Source: Prochlorococcus sp. AG-409-J19 (lineage in GTDB: Bacteria > Cyanobacteriota > Cyanobacteriia > PCC-6307 > Cyanobiaceae). From it: a DNA stretch of 64,000 nucleotides. The DNA lies in the NCBI GenBank assembly GCA_003215635.1, contig QCKC01000008.1, positions 1-64,000 of the forward strand. The letters are read 5' to 3'. Below the pieces are notes generated by a model. It was not told the DNA's origin, ran no database searches, and saw only the letters and a list, made by a program, of their open reading frames with translations. Shown here one piece after another: positions 18,521 through 28,828 of the stretch. The translations under genes were made by a program, and so were the position numbers. Positions within the stretch are counted from its first letter, which is position 1. Each line of letters starts with the position of its first letter.

Positions 18521-19261
18521 ATGTTGGTATTGGAGGGAACTCATCTCTTGGAAGAGTGCTTAAAGACTGATCATGTCCCCAAGGAAATAATTGCAACAAG
18601 TGCTTGGGTGAATTCAAATCATGAAATTTTGCAATCTGTTCCTAATCAAACAGTGATACAAGAAGTAACCCCAGATGTTTTAAAAGCTGCTCTCACAACT
18701 GTTAACCCTGATGGCGTAGCAACGATTATTTCGCACAATGCATTGCCGAAATGCTCACAAGAGCCAAATTTTGTGCTTGCTTTGGATCGATTGCAAGATC
18801 CTGGGAATCTTGGCACATTACTTAGGACAGCCTTGGCAGCTGATATAGAAGAGATTTGGTTGGCAGCTGGGGCTGACCCTCTAAGCCCTAAAACTCTTCG
18901 AGCCTCTTCAGGAGCTTTCTTTCACATGCCTTGCATGAGGCTTGGACCTTCTGAGTCTGAATCGATAGATTCTCTTGCGGAACTTCTTCAAAGTGCTACT
19001 AAAAGAGGCCTGCAAGTTGTTGCAAGCTTAGTCCCAGGCTCTTTAGGGATTCAGCCTATTTGTCCTTACTGGCAACTTGATTGGACTCGTCCAACAGTTT
19101 TGCTTTTGGGCAATGAAGGGTCGGGTTTACATCCTTACCTTCTCTCTTTCTGCACTCATGGAGTTACTCTGCCTCATAATTCAGCGGTTGAATCTCTAAA
19201 TGTTGCTGCTGCTGCTGTTCCTCTCCTTATGGAACGGCGAAGAGCCAAAATGACCTTCTAA
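18521..19261 (+). CDS. TrmH/SpoU-family RNA 2'-O-methyltransferase
   Basis: SAM-dependent knotted methylase acting on tRNA or rRNA ribose. SPOUT motifs are LDRLQDPGNLGTLLRTA, VLLLGNEGSGLHP and LPHNSAVESLNVAAAA. The first ATG is at 18521, but the frame is open back to 18410, and the upstream codons 18452-18520 read LISSRRNPLVKRFKTF, which matches the usual N-terminal substrate-binding start of this family. None of those codons is ATG, GTG or TTG (the position matching the usual Met is TTA, followed by ATC). So the true start may be non-standard or the N-terminus has been trimmed. The gene ends 8 bp before lpd. Confidence 0.88.
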   Translation: MLVLEGTHLLEECLKTDHVPKEIIATSAWVNSNHEILQSVPNQTVIQEVTPDVLKAALTTVNPDGVATIISHNALPKCSQEPNFVLALDRLQDPGNLGTLLRTALAADIEEIWLAAGADPLSPKTLRASSGAFFHMPCMRLGPSESESIDSLAELLQSATKRGLQVVASLVPGSLGIQPICPYWQLDWTRPTVLLLGNEGSGLHPYLLSFCTHGVTLPHNSAVESLNVAAAAVPLLMERRRAKMTF

Positions 19262-19269
19262 ATAGAGGA

Positions 19270-20730
19270 ATGCAATTGAGCGACGCTAATTTCGATTTCG
19301 ATGTAATTGTCATAGGCGCCGGTTACGGTGGTTTTGATGCGGCAAAGCATGCATCAGAGCATGGTCTAAAAGTTGCGATTGTTGAATCTAGAGATATGGG
19401 AGGTACTTGCGTAAACAGAGGTTGTGTTCCTTCTAAGGCTTTGTTGGCTGCTAGTGGAAAGGTTCGAGAATTATCAGATTCTGCTCATTTAGAAGGTTTT
19501 GGTATACATCCTTCTCCAGTTCGTTTTGAAAGACGAAAGATTGCTGAACATTCAAATGACTTGGTTGCGGCGATCAGAACCAATCTGACGAAAACTTTAG
19601 AGCGTTTAGGCGTGACAATCCTAAGAGGAATAGGAAGGTTAGAAGGTCTTCAGAAAATTGGATTGAGAGAAAAAAATGGAGTAGATAGGATCCTTACAGC
19701 TAAAGACATTATTCTTGCCACAGGCTCTGATCCTTTTGTTCCACCGGGGATTGATATTGATGGCAGAACTGTTTTTACTAGTGATGAAGCTGTAAATCTC
19801 GAATGGCTGCCTCGTTGGATAGCAATAATCGGTAGTGGTTATATCGGATTGGAGTTTGCAGATGTATATACGGCTCTTGGATGCGAGGTAACGATGATTG
19901 AGGCTTTAGATAGAGTGATGCCAACATTTGATCCAGATATCACTAAAGTTGCGAAAAGAAATCTTATTGATGGTCGTGATATTGATGCCCGAGCTGGATT
20001 GTTGGCTAGCAAAGTTTCTCCAGGGTGTCCTGTAAAGGTTGAACTATCAGATATGAAAACTAGAGATGTAGTTGATCAGCTAGAAGTAGATGCTGTACTT
20101 GTTGCTACAGGCAGGATTCCTTGTAGTGGTTCATTAAATTTAGGATCAGTAGGCGTAGAAACCTCACGTGGATTTGTGCCAGTTGATGAAAGGATGAGAG
20201 TGCTTTCTCCAGATGGTTCATCAATTTCAAATCTTTGGGCAGTTGGTGATTTAACTGGAAAGTTAATGTTGGCACATGCCGCTGCTGCCCAGGGAACTGT
20301 GGCGGTTCAAAATATCCTTGGAGAAGAGAGAACAGTTGATTACAGAAGTATTCCAGCTGCTACTTTCACTCATCCTGAAATTAGTTCTGTAGGATTAACA
20401 GAACTAGAAGCTAAAGATTTAGCTAAAGAAGAGGGTTTTGAATTAGGAGTAGTTCGTAGTTATTTTAAGGCTAATTCAAAAGCTCTTGCGGAGTTGCAGA
20501 GTGATGGACTTATGAAGTTGATTTTCTCTAAAGATACTGGTGAAGTCCTAGGTGCACATATTTATGGGTTGCATGCAGCAGATCTTATTCAAGAGGTTGC
20601 TAATGCTATATCAAGACGTCAAAGCGTTCTCTCTCTTGTCAATGAGGTTCATACTCATCCAACTTTAAGTGAAGTAGTCGAAGTCGCATATAAGCTTGCT
20701 TATCAGCAAATTAAGAAAGAAAAAATATGA
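19270..20730 (+). CDS. lpd: Dihydrolipoamide dehydrogenase (E3)
   Basis: FAD disulfide oxidoreductase that reoxidises lipoyl groups for pyruvate dehydrogenase and the glycine cleavage system. It shows the FAD Rossmann motif VIVIGAGYGGFDAAKHA, the redox disulfide GGTCVNRGCVPSKALL, the NAD-binding IAIIGSGYIGLEFADVY, the second FAD motif LWAVGDLTGKLMLAHAA and the C-terminal catalytic EVHTHPTLSEVV (His-Glu pair). The 486-residue length is normal for cyanobacteria. The E1-alpha partner PdhA is at 28.8 kb. ATG start at 19270 with GAGGA just upstream. Confidence 0.96.
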   Translation: MQLSDANFDFDVIVIGAGYGGFDAAKHASEHGLKVAIVESRDMGGTCVNRGCVPSKALLAASGKVRELSDSAHLEGFGIHPSPVRFERRKIAEHSNDLVAAIRTNLTKTLERLGVTILRGIGRLEGLQKIGLREKNGVDRILTAKDIILATGSDPFVPPGIDIDGRTVFTSDEAVNLEWLPRWIAIIGSGYIGLEFADVYTALGCEVTMIEALDRVMPTFDPDITKVAKRNLIDGRDIDARAGLLASKVSPGCPVKVELSDMKTRDVVDQLEVDAVLVATGRIPCSGSLNLGSVGVETSRGFVPVDERMRVLSPDGSSISNLWAVGDLTGKLMLAHAAAAQGTVAVQNILGEERTVDYRSIPAATFTHPEISSVGLTELEAKDLAKEEGFELGVVRSYFKANSKALAELQSDGLMKLIFSKDTGEVLGAHIYGLHAADLIQEVANAISRRQSVLSLVNEVHTHPTLSEVVEVAYKLAYQQIKKEKI

Positions 20731-20794
20731 TCTATTAATAGAACTCACCAATAAAAATGATTCTTTCTTAATCCTATTCTTACTTTAAACAACA

Positions 20795-21679
20795 ATGAAA
20801 ATAAGACGTCGTCCCCCAAATCCAAAAGTGCAGGTAGCCAATTTGGAATATGCTATTCCTCATGAAGATTCTAGAGCAAGAAACATTCTCGAGGAAATTA
20901 TTTGGGCAAAGGATCGTGAAGTGGAGATAGCAAGACAAAGAGTTAGTCTGGAAACTCTTAAGGAAAAGATTTCCTCTCTTCCTAGTACAAAAGATTTCAA
21001 AAAATCATTAGAGGACTGTAATGTTAAACCTGCAGTAATTGCAGAAGTAAAGAAAGCAAGTCCTAGTCGAGGTGTTATCCGTGAAAAATTTAAGCCTTCG
21101 TTAATAGCTAAAGAATATCTTGAAGGTGGGGCAAGTTGTATATCTGTTCTTACTGATAAGAAGTTTTTCCAAGGTGGCTTTGAAGTCTTAGTTGAGGTAA
21201 GAGCTGCTGTGGATCTCCCGATTTTGTGTAAAGATTTTATATTGAGTCCTTATCAGATTTATCAAGCAAGAGCCGCAGGTGCAGATGCAATTCTCCTTAT
21301 TGCAGGAATACTTTCTGATCAAGACCTAATTTATTTGCGTAAAATTGCAGCCAATCTGAGCCTTGCCGTATTGGTTGAAGTGCATGATTCAAAAGAATTG
21401 AAGAGGGTCTTAAGTATTGGTGGATTCTCTTTGATTGGTATTAATAACAGAGATCTAACTTCATTTGAAACTGATTTAAGAAACACAGAGGTTCTTTGTA
21501 AAGCTTTCTCTAAAGAGATTGACGACCAAAATATTCTAATTGTTAGTGAATCAGGGCTTTTTGATAGAAAAGATTTAGATCGTGTTGTTTATTCGGGGGG
21601 CAAAGCAGTTTTAGTAGGCGAGTCTCTGATGCGTCAGGAAAATATAACTAAAGGACTGAAATTATTGATAGGGGGATAG
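20795..21679 (+). CDS. trpC: Indole-3-glycerol phosphate synthase
   Basis: TIM-barrel enzyme of tryptophan synthesis that closes the indole ring of CdRP. Family motifs are [17 protein letters not shown] (with the catalytic Lys), [49 protein letters not shown] and LIVSESGL. The 294 residues include the roughly 30-residue N-terminal extension usual in cyanobacteria ([14 protein letters not shown]). It follows lpd on the same strand with a 64-bp gap. Confidence 0.96.
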   Translation: MKIRRRPPNPKVQVANLEYAIPHEDSRARNILEEIIWAKDREVEIARQRVSLETLKEKISSLPSTKDFKKSLEDCNVKPAVIAEVKKASPSRGVIREKFKPSLIAKEYLEGGASCISVLTDKKFFQGGFEVLVEVRAAVDLPILCKDFILSPYQIYQARAAGADAILLIAGILSDQDLIYLRKIAANLSLAVLVEVHDSKELKRVLSIGGFSLIGINNRDLTSFETDLRNTEVLCKAFSKEIDDQNILIVSESGLFDRKDLDRVVYSGGKAVLVGESLMRQENITKGLKLLIGG

Positions 21680-21721
21680 GTTTTTGTTGCTTGGATTGGG
21701 TTTGTAAGACTTTCTTTTAGA

Positions 21722-22096
21722 TCAGTTTCTTTGTTTGGCGAAATAAGACTCGGCTATTCCCTCTATATTGTTTATATTTATAAATCCAAAATGCCTGCTA
21801 TCACGGCTATGTTCCTCATTGTCACCTATCAGTTCTATCCCTCTGTCTCTAATCCCATTTATTCTCTTGATTAAGAGTTGTTTTTGATTTAAAGGATTCG
21901 ATATTATAACAATTGAGCCTGTGTCTAGTTTTTCTACGTCTAAAGAAGCTGACTTGTAAAATATTATGTCTCCATGCTCAAGTGTTGGCGACATTGAGTG
22001 ACCTTCTACTAGGCAATGCTTACGTTTGCCGATAAAGAAAAGTATTAAATCAAGCCAGTTTGATTGACGTAGTCTCTGTTTATTAGCTGGCGACAA
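21722..22096 (-). CDS. sodX: Nickel superoxide dismutase maturation protease
   Basis: S26 signal-peptidase-like protein expected to remove the Ni-SOD propeptide so that His1 can bind nickel. The catalytic Ser motif is EGHSMSPTLEHGDII near residue 34, and the Lys lies in KQLLIKRINGI, followed by LIGDNEEHSRDSRHFG, as in signal peptidases. No signal sequence is present. The gene lies directly downstream of sodN. The only start upstream of the Ser motif is TTG at 22096, which makes a 14-nt overlap with the sodN end, suggesting coupled translation. The 124-residue size is normal. Confidence 0.9.
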   Translation of the reverse strand: MSPANKQRLRQSNWLDLILFFIGKRKHCLVEGHSMSPTLEHGDIIFYKSASLDVEKLDTGSIVIISNPLNQKQLLIKRINGIRDRGIELIGDNEEHSRDSRHFGFININNIEGIAESYFAKQRN

Positions 22097-22556
22097 CCCA
22101 TGCGTCTGAGCGTCCTTTTGATTGCCAAAACATGTTGTGAACTCTCTCGACGGATTTAAGAAGTTCCTCTGCAGTGGCTTGATTGATGTTTACTTTGCAG
22201 GCACTGCAAAGCTTTGCTGCCTTCCAAAAAGTTTCGTGAAGTTCAGGGAATGTAGCTAAATGTTCTGGCTTGAAATAATCAGTCCAGAGTATTAGGAGTT
22301 CAGCTTTCGTTTCTTGAGCTTGTTCTTCTTTTATGGCTGTGTAACGAGAAAAAGTGTTGTTGTATTCAGCCCAAGCAGCAGGGTCGTTACCTGTTGGGGG
22401 TGACAGTGAGAGTAGTTTTTTCGTCATTGATAAAACTGCTTCAGCTGCAATCCTTGCGGAGGCAGGGTCATAAACTCCGCAAGGGCCATCGCAGTGAGCG
22501 CTGGCTTTCCGAGCTGACAAGTTGTTGAGAAGTGAAAAAATAGCCGTAGGCAACAT
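22083..22556 (-). CDS. sodN: Nickel-dependent superoxide dismutase
   Basis: Ni-SOD, which disproportionates superoxide and replaces the iron enzyme in many open-ocean cyanobacteria. The nickel hook HCDGPCGVYDP begins at residue 21. His21, Cys22 and Cys26 become His1, Cys2 and Cys6 after removal of a 20-residue propeptide (MLPTAIFSLLNNLSARKASA). The rest is the expected four-helix bundle (157 residues in total). A further CSACK occurs near residue 112. The maturation protease SodX is encoded immediately downstream with a 14-nt overlap. Confidence 0.97.
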   Translation of the reverse strand: MLPTAIFSLLNNLSARKASAHCDGPCGVYDPASARIAAEAVLSMTKKLLSLSPPTGNDPAAWAEYNNTFSRYTAIKEEQAQETKAELLILWTDYFKPEHLATFPELHETFWKAAKLCSACKVNINQATAEELLKSVERVHNMFWQSKGRSDAWVVAS

Positions 22557-22643
22557 CAGTTAGCAAATGGTAATGAGCTTTAGATTAACCCTAACTTGGC
22601 ATGTTGCAAAATGACTATTAGATCTTAGTAAATGGGGATTTGA

Positions 22644-23252
22644 TTAACTTATTTCAAGGAGTTCTACTTCGAAAATTAACGTTGAGTTAGGTGGAATGAC
22701 TCGTCCCGCTCCTCTGCTTCCATAACCAAGCTCGGGAGGAATGATTAGTTTTCTTTTCCCTCCTACCCTCATGCCTGCTACTCCTTCGTCCCATCCTTTG
22801 ATTACGCGACCAGCTCCTAGAGGGAAGCTGAAAGGTCCTCGCCCATAACTGCTATCGAACTCCTCTCCGTTCTGCAGAGTTCCTCGATAATTTACAGAAA
22901 CAGTTTGCCCAGGAGTCGCCTCATCACCATCTCCCAAAATAATGTCAGTGATGCTTAATCCACTAGATGTAACGGTTGTTTCGATTGATGTCATAGGTGC
23001 CCCTAGAGAAGATGCTTCATTGTCAGCAATTTTTTTGGCCATTGCAAAAAGCTTTGGGTTTGCATCTGCTGGATCTAGTTCGAAAGTACTGCTTATTTCA
23101 GTTGTTTTTGCTGGGGCGACTGTATTGAGGTTGCTATTTAAAGCAGTATCCAATACTGAAGCCGAGATACTTGTTGGTGAAATTAGCTGGCTGACCAAAG
23201 CCCCAACCACGAAAAAAACAAAAACTGTGAAACTAATAAGAATTTCTTTCAC
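22644..23252 (-). CDS. FKBP-type peptidyl-prolyl cis-trans isomerase, exported
   Basis: Proline isomerase that speeds folding outside the cytoplasm. The N-terminus has a basic start and one hydrophobic stretch ([19 protein letters not shown]), so it is anchored in or secreted across the membrane. The FKBP domain occupies the last 110 residues: [59 protein letters not shown] and [14 protein letters not shown], with the binding-pocket aromatic residues kept. It has 202 residues. The linker of about 60 residues is unconserved. Confidence 0.93.
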   Translation of the reverse strand: MKEILISFTVFVFFVVGALVSQLISPTSISASVLDTALNSNLNTVAPAKTTEISSTFELDPADANPKLFAMAKKIADNEASSLGAPMTSIETTVTSSGLSITDIILGDGDEATPGQTVSVNYRGTLQNGEEFDSSYGRGPFSFPLGAGRVIKGWDEGVAGMRVGGKRKLIIPPELGYGSRGAGRVIPPNSTLIFEVELLEIS

Positions 23253-23286
23253 GGAAATAATCCTAAGATCAGAATGGAATCCATTC

Positions 23287-23418
23287 TTGCAGGAAAATCC
23301 AGCGGTTTTGCATGATTATGAATTAGATGCTTTTAAATTGCTTTTTGAAGATATAAGAAGGAAAAATCATCAATCTAAATTCGTTTTGCCGAGATTGCTT
23401 GCGAACCTTGGGGTTTGA
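23287..23418 (+). CDS. Possible small protein upstream of lnt
   Basis: A 43-codon frame from TTG at 23287 to TGA at 23416-23418. It reads [20 protein letters not shown] and [12 protein letters not shown], a composition much more protein-like than the antisense stretch before it. Its stop lies 5 bp before the lnt ATG, which fits an operon. No Shine-Dalgarno is obvious and I do not recognise a family. Comparison with other strains would settle whether it is conserved. Confidence 0.45.
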   Translation: MQENPAVLHDYELDAFKLLFEDIRRKNHQSKFVLPRLLANLGV

Positions 23419-23423
23419 AGTAT

Positions 23424-24911
23424 ATGAATAATCGTTCGCTTGCTATTTCTCAGGGATTGTTTGGGGGCGTTTTGGCGGGGATTAGTTTTTCTCAAGGTGG
23501 ATTGTTGCTGATGGCACCAGCATTAGCTTTGCTTTGGGCATCAAGCAGTCGGGTTGTTTCTTCATTCTTATGGGGCTTTTTTGCGTTGCTCTTAAGTCAT
23601 AGATGGCTTTTAGCTCTTCACCCTCTGACGTGGTTGGGTTTTTCTTCATCTTTTAGCTTGTTAATCGCATTATCTATCTGGCTTGGCTGTGCTCTTTTGG
23701 GCGGTCTGCTTGTGTCTGCATGGTCATTGCTAGGGAAGATTCTTTCATCTTTTATTTCTACTCAAGAAGGGATATGGGAAGGATGTTGCTATGCGATTGT
23801 GATGGCCTGTGTATGGGGAATAACAGAGACAATTCTTGCTAAATTTCCTTTGTTCTGGATTGGGATTTCTGGCAGTCTTTTGCCAGAGGATAGATTTCTT
23901 GCAGGTTTGGCCCGCGTAATTGGATCGGGTGGTTTGGCGGCTATTGAGTTGCTTTTAGGTTGGTGGTTGTGGAAGCTGTATATTGCATTTAGGCTTCAAT
24001 TCTGTTGGAGAAGAATATTATTTATTGGGCTTACTTTTTTATTTTCTTTTCACTTAATTGGATGGGGATTGTTGAGATCAGTAGAGCCGTCTGCTTCGGT
24101 TTCGATTGCCGTTTGGCAAACATCAATTCCAATCCGGGAAAAATTTTCAGACTTACAAATTAACAGATTGCCATTTGCTATACGGGAGTCTCTTGATCGT
24201 TCAAATGATTTGAAAGCTGATTTCTTAGTAGCCCCAGAAGGTCTTCTACCTAGTGAGAAATTTGTGCAAGATCCTGTTCCTATTCCTTTTTTGACAGGAG
24301 GTTTTCGATGGGTTAACGGTACTCAAAGAAGTTCTATGTTTGCTTTTAATAGAGAGGGAATTGTCCCTTCTGCAATTATTGACAAGAATAGATTGGTTCC
24401 TTTAGGTGAATGGATACCTCCTCTTCTTGGGAAATCTTTTAAAGGACTTTCTGCTATCGGTGGTTTGCAGCCTGGATCCTCCTCAAGATTGTTTCAATGG
24501 CAAGGCCCTTCAGCTGCAGTGGCTATTTGTTATGAGTTGAGTGATGGCAACTTGTTGGCCAAAGCAGTAAAAGATGGAGCTCAATGGATGCTATCAATTG
24601 CGAACCTTGACCCTTACCCAATATCTCTTCAGAAACAATTCATTGCTTTAGCACAGTTGAGAAGTATAGAAACTGACAGAGATTTACTTAGTGTGGCAAA
24701 TACGGGTCCCTCTGCGTTGATTTTGCCTAATGGTAAAACACAAATTTTGGTACCTCCTTTTTCGGAAGGACTATCTTTAGCTGAGGTTCAACTATCTAAA
24801 GGTAAGACCATATATGTGCGTTGGGGAAATTATCCTTTGATTTTTGCAATGATTTTCGGCCTATTAGTAAGCTTTGGGAAACGATTTGGCGTCAATCTGT
24901 TTAGGAAATAA
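23424..24911 (+). CDS. lnt: Apolipoprotein N-acyltransferase
   Basis: Integral membrane enzyme that adds the third acyl chain to lipoproteins at the outer face of the plasma membrane. The N-terminal 200 residues hold about six hydrophobic segments. The C-terminal nitrilase-like domain has the Glu-Lys-Cys triad: VAPEGLLPSEKF (Glu), IIDKNRLVPLGEW (Lys) and AVAICYELSDG (Cys). IETDRDLLSVANTGPSALI is also typical. ATG at 23424 is used; a TTG at 23415 is possible. A substrate lipoprotein (PstS) is encoded at 62.8 kb. Confidence 0.93.
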   Translation: MNNRSLAISQGLFGGVLAGISFSQGGLLLMAPALALLWASSSRVVSSFLWGFFALLLSHRWLLALHPLTWLGFSSSFSLLIALSIWLGCALLGGLLVSAWSLLGKILSSFISTQEGIWEGCCYAIVMACVWGITETILAKFPLFWIGISGSLLPEDRFLAGLARVIGSGGLAAIELLLGWWLWKLYIAFRLQFCWRRILFIGLTFLFSFHLIGWGLLRSVEPSASVSIAVWQTSIPIREKFSDLQINRLPFAIRESLDRSNDLKADFLVAPEGLLPSEKFVQDPVPIPFLTGGFRWVNGTQRSSMFAFNREGIVPSAIIDKNRLVPLGEWIPPLLGKSFKGLSAIGGLQPGSSSRLFQWQGPSAAVAICYELSDGNLLAKAVKDGAQWMLSIANLDPYPISLQKQFIALAQLRSIETDRDLLSVANTGPSALILPNGKTQILVPPFSEGLSLAEVQLSKGKTIYVRWGNYPLIFAMIFGLLVSFGKRFGVNLFRK

Positions 24912-24914
24912 TGA

Positions 24915-26135
24915 TCAAGATTGAATCAATCCTCCACCAAGAACTGTCTCATCTGAATAAAATACAGCTGCTTGACCAGGGGTTATTGAGAACTGCTTTT
25001 CATTAAATGATAATTGACAGCGATATGGACGATTGCTTTTTAAATCTGATTTTTCTGGGTTGATTGGTGTTAACTTTGCCGAACATGTTTTGGATCTATA
25101 TCTAACTTGAACTTCTATATTTACCGGACCTTTAGGTGGATTTATTGAGATCCAGTTCACAGCTCCAACAGTGCACATTGATTTACCTGCTTCATCGCGA
25201 GTAGCAACTGTTATCTGATTTATTGCGCTATCGATTTTTATTACATGAAGTGGTTCACTCCATGAAACTCCTAGCCCTTTTCGTTGCCCAATTGTGAAAT
25301 GTTCGATTCCATCATGTTCTCCTACAATGGTTCCATCTCTTAAAACTATTTCTCCTCTTCTGGGCTCAATAAAATTATCTAGGAATGCTTTCATTGAGCC
25401 ATAATGATCGGCAAGACACAAGTCTTGACTCTCAGCCTTCTGAGCAGTTCTGAGGCCATACCGTTCAGCTTCTTTGCGAGTATTAGGTTTGGTTAATTCT
25501 CCAAGTGGGAATACAACATTGCTAAGCACTTCCTGGGGTAGATCATAAAGAAAATAGCTTTGATCTTTTCTAAGGTCAGAGCCTCTTAAGAGCTTGTATC
25601 TCCCATGAGATTCGCCTGGAATTGAGCTTATGGATAAGCAATTCTCATCAGGATGTCTAATACGGGCATAATGCCCTGTGGCGATTCTATTGATTTTTCT
25701 TTCTTGTTTGGCCCATTCCAGCATTGGTGTGAACTTAACTGAACGGTTGCATTGGGAACAGGGGAGAGGAGTAATCCCTTCTTTGTATCCAGTAATTAGT
25801 TTTTGGACGATTTCCTTTTGGAAGTTTGACCTTGAGTCAACAACATGATGATTAATCCCAAGCTGTTCACATATGCCTGCAGCATCTATTAGACCTTCTG
25901 AGCAGCATGTGCCTTTGCCACTCATAAGCCAAAGAGTCATACCTTCTACATCCCAGCCTGCTTCAACTAATAGAGCAGCAGTTAAAGAGCTATCAACTCC
26001 TCCAGATAGGCCAACAATGACTTTATGTTCTCCTGGCCATCGTTTGAGCCTCTCAATGGCTTCTTCACCAGCTTTTGTGGCTGGTGATTTGTTTTTCATT
26101 GCTTCAATTAATTGTTTGTGAGATGAGATAGGCAT
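24915..26135 (-). CDS. mnmA: tRNA-specific 2-thiouridylase MnmA
   Basis: Thiolates U34 of Glu, Gln and Lys tRNAs. The PP-loop motif is [18 protein letters not shown]; the two catalytic cysteines lie in [13 protein letters not shown] and [19 protein letters not shown] and the C-terminal barrel ([27 protein letters not shown]) complete the family pattern. The frame is open to a GTG at 26192, but that would overlap the start of the divergent nnr gene. ATG at 26135 ([14 protein letters not shown]) is preferred. It converges with lnt, with a 3-bp gap. Confidence 0.93.
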   Translation of the reverse strand: MPISSHKQLIEAMKNKSPATKAGEEAIERLKRWPGEHKVIVGLSGGVDSSLTAALLVEAGWDVEGMTLWLMSGKGTCCSEGLIDAAGICEQLGINHHVVDSRSNFQKEIVQKLITGYKEGITPLPCSQCNRSVKFTPMLEWAKQERKINRIATGHYARIRHPDENCLSISSIPGESHGRYKLLRGSDLRKDQSYFLYDLPQEVLSNVVFPLGELTKPNTRKEAERYGLRTAQKAESQDLCLADHYGSMKAFLDNFIEPRRGEIVLRDGTIVGEHDGIEHFTIGQRKGLGVSWSEPLHVIKIDSAINQITVATRDEAGKSMCTVGAVNWISINPPKGPVNIEVQVRYRSKTCSAKLTPINPEKSDLKSNRPYRCQLSFNEKQFSITPGQAAVFYSDETVLGGGLIQS

Positions 26136-26179
26136 TTCTCTATTGATACCTCCATAGTGGGGTATCACGAGTGATTGTT

Positions 26180-27742
26180 GTGTCTTGGCCACCTTTTGAT
26201 GCAGACCATTTAATGGTCGACTCTTTCCAGATGGAATTGCTTGAAAAGGAAATCTTAGGCAGTGGGATGCCTTTGGCTGCGTTGATGGAGAAAGTTGGAC
26301 AGGGGATGGCTAGATGTATTTTGCAAAAACCAACTTTATTAAATCAAGGAGTATTGGTCTTAGTAGGCCCAGGACATAATGGTGGAGATGGACTTGTGGT
26401 TGCTCGTGAATTACATCTTGCGGGTGTCAAAGTTGAGATTTGGATTCCATTAAAGATTTCTAAAGTCCTTACTTCTAAACATTTAGAGCATTTGCAATGG
26501 CTTGGTGTAAAGAATATTAATGAAGTCCCAAAACCTAAGGAAAATAATCTTTGGATTGATGCAATTTTTGGGGTTGCACAAAGAAGGCCATTACCTAAAG
26601 ATTTAGTAGACTTATTGATTGCCAGGCAAAAGTTTCAGCCAGGTAGATTGATCAGTTTAGATATACCCTCTGGTGTTTGTTCAAATACAGGCAAATCGTT
26701 ATCACATGGTGTAGCAGTTTCTAGTGAAACAATTACTGCTGGTTTCATTAAGCAAGGCTTAGTTCAGGATGCTGCTTTATCAAATGTAGGAAAAATAACG
26801 AGAGTCGATATAGGTATACCTCAATACCTATTAAATGCTTCTGTTAAGAGTCAATTAAGGGTCCTTCTTCCTGGCGATTTAGAAAACTTTACTTGGCCTT
26901 ATATTCCTCCGAATGCCATGAAATACAGAAGAGGACGTGTATTGATAATCGCTGGCAGTAAAGAATATCTAGGGGCAGCATTCCTTACCTTGATTGGAGC
27001 CTTGGCTAGTGGTGCTGGGAGTATTAAGGCCTCTTTGCCAAAGTGTGTGTCAGAGGGGCTCTGGCACAAAACTCCTGAAGTTGTCTTTCTTGATTGTCTT
27101 AATTCTTCTGAAGACGAAAGGAATTGTTTAAGAAGTCTTTTAGAGAAAGAGGATATAAGTAAGTTTGATGCGATATTGATTGGCCCTGGATTGGGTTCTA
27201 AAGATAAGGAATGGGACTTTTCGGCAGAGGTACTTAGTCGTTTTTCTGGTCTTTTGGTTTTAGATGCAGATGGTTTGAATAGAGTTGCTTTTTCTGATTC
27301 AAGTTGGCATTGGTTTAAACAACGTCAAGGGCCCACTTGGATTACTCCTCATTTTCATGAGTTTTTACGTTTGTTTCCTGAAATGATTGATCTTGAGCCT
27401 TTATCGGCGGCGTTAAAGGCGGCTAATTCAAGTGGAGTGTCAATATTATTAAAAGGAGCTCATACAGTTGTTGCTGATCCTGTAGGGCATGCATGGCAAG
27501 TTATTGAGACATTGCCTTTGGCGGCTCGTTGTGGCTTGGGCGACTTGTTGGCTGGCTATGCAACAGGAATAGGTTCTATAGGAATTCTTTCTGAAGATGG
27601 TTTAAGTACTGAAATGCTGGCATTTGCAGCATTGGCTCATTCTGAAGCAGCACGTAGATGTACAAAAAGCACCTCAGCAAGCGCTATTGCTGAGGTTTTG
27701 GCTCAAATGACGAGAGATCTTCAATTGAGGAATGTTCCATAG
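26180..27742 (+). CDS. nnr: Bifunctional NAD(P)HX epimerase / dehydratase
   Basis: Repairs hydrated NADH and NADPH. The N-terminal YjeF epimerase domain shows [20 protein letters not shown] and [15 protein letters not shown], with [17 protein letters not shown]. The C-terminal ribokinase-like dehydratase domain shows [54 protein letters not shown] and [12 protein letters not shown]. The start is uncertain: GTG at 26180 gives [18 protein letters not shown] at 26171 and ATG at 26213 are alternatives. About 520 residues, the usual fusion length. Confidence 0.92.
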   Translation: MSWPPFDADHLMVDSFQMELLEKEILGSGMPLAALMEKVGQGMARCILQKPTLLNQGVLVLVGPGHNGGDGLVVARELHLAGVKVEIWIPLKISKVLTSKHLEHLQWLGVKNINEVPKPKENNLWIDAIFGVAQRRPLPKDLVDLLIARQKFQPGRLISLDIPSGVCSNTGKSLSHGVAVSSETITAGFIKQGLVQDAALSNVGKITRVDIGIPQYLLNASVKSQLRVLLPGDLENFTWPYIPPNAMKYRRGRVLIIAGSKEYLGAAFLTLIGALASGAGSIKASLPKCVSEGLWHKTPEVVFLDCLNSSEDERNCLRSLLEKEDISKFDAILIGPGLGSKDKEWDFSAEVLSRFSGLLVLDADGLNRVAFSDSSWHWFKQRQGPTWITPHFHEFLRLFPEMIDLEPLSAALKAANSSGVSILLKGAHTVVADPVGHAWQVIETLPLAARCGLGDLLAGYATGIGSIGILSEDGLSTEMLAFAALAHSEAARRCTKSTSASAIAEVLAQMTRDLQLRNVP

Positions 27743-27886
27743 GGCACAGTTAGGCGTCTTGGATAGACCTGTTTTTGATGAAATGTGTAGATTTCCACTC
27801 ACGAATCTGAAGGGTTCTTGAAAGCCGAGCGGTTTTTCCGATTTCTGTAGGAAAGTTCTTTCACTGTATGAAGGGGACTAGGAGAA

Positions 27887-28828
27887 ATGGTTTCTTCAGC
27901 ACCAAAGGCAACAGAGTCCCATAGACGCAGAAGCAGTGACCCAATTAGTTGGTACCTCTCCACTATTGGACGCATCCCTCTTCTTACTCCTGCTGAGGAG
28001 ATTGAACTTGGAAACCAGGTTCAGAAAATGATGGAGCTTACTGAAGATGGTTTGATAGGAGAAGAAAGTAAGAAGTTGACTTCTCAGCAGCGAAGAATGG
28101 TTCGGATTGGACGACGCGCTAAAGAGAGAATGATGAAAGCGAACCTGAGACTAGTAGTCAGTGTTGCTAAAAAGTATCAAGGGAAAGGCTTGGAGTTACT
28201 TGATTTGATACAGGAAGGGTCTCTTGGCCTAGAGCGCGCAGTTGAAAAATTTGACCCAACTCGTGGCTACAAGTTCTCTACATATGCTTTTTGGTGGATT
28301 AGGCAGAGTATGACAAGAGCAATTGCTTGTCAGTCAAGAACAATTCGTTTGCCAGTTCATTTAAGTGAAAGGCTTACCACTATTAGAAAAGTAAGTCTTG
28401 ATTTGGCTCATAAATTAGGTGCTATGCCTAGTCGACTTGAGATTGCTGAAGCAATTGATATGCCTCTTGAGGAGCTTGACTCACTTTTGAGACAAGCACT
28501 TACTACCAGTAGTTTGGATGCGCCTGTTAATGGTGAAGAAGGAAGAAGCTTCCTAGGAGATTTAATTGCAGACTCTAATCATGAAGAGCCATTAGACAAG
28601 GTTGAGCAGCGTATTCATCATGAACAGCTTGGAAGATGGCTGACTCATTTAAGTGAGCAAGAACAACACGTTCTAAGACTTAGATTTGGCTTGGAGGGTA
28701 ATGAAAGACATACGCTTGCTGAAATAGGTCGTCTTTTAGAAGTTTCTAGAGAGAGAGTCCGACAAGTAGAACTAAAAGCTCTAAGGAAATTACGTAATCT
28801 CACTAGAAAGTTGCCAAGCGGAATCTAA
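27887..28828 (+). CDS. Group 2 RNA polymerase sigma-70 factor
   Basis: Sigma factor of the RpoD family without the long region 1, typical of the cyanobacterial group 2 (SigB/C/D-like) factors. Region 1.2 holds [20 protein letters not shown]; region 2 holds [41 protein letters not shown] and [15 protein letters not shown], for -10 recognition and melting; region 4 holds LRLRFGL and the helix-turn-helix [25 protein letters not shown] lies just before the ATG at 27887. Its 3' end overlaps convergent pdhA by 4 bp. Which stress it serves cannot be told from sequence. Confidence 0.93.
   Translation: MVSSAPKATESHRRRSSDPISWYLSTIGRIPLLTPAEEIELGNQVQKMMELTEDGLIGEESKKLTSQQRRMVRIGRRAKERMMKANLRLVVSVAKKYQGKGLELLDLIQEGSLGLERAVEKFDPTRGYKFSTYAFWWIRQSMTRAIACQSRTIRLPVHLSERLTTIRKVSLDLAHKLGAMPSRLEIAEAIDMPLEELDSLLRQALTTSSLDAPVNGEEGRSFLGDLIADSNHEEPLDKVEQRIHHEQLGRWLTHLSEQEQHVLRLRFGLEGNERHTLAEIGRLLEVSRERVRQVELKALRKLRNLTRKLPSGI

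Noticed and set aside
22942-23252. Long + strand frame opposite the FKBP gene
   Set aside because: The part opposite FKBP is antisense shadow. Only the 3' end (23287-23418), outside FKBP, looks coding.
26136-26192. MnmA start at GTG 26192
   Set aside because: It would overlap the nnr start; ATG 26135 leaves the whole thiouridylase domain intact.
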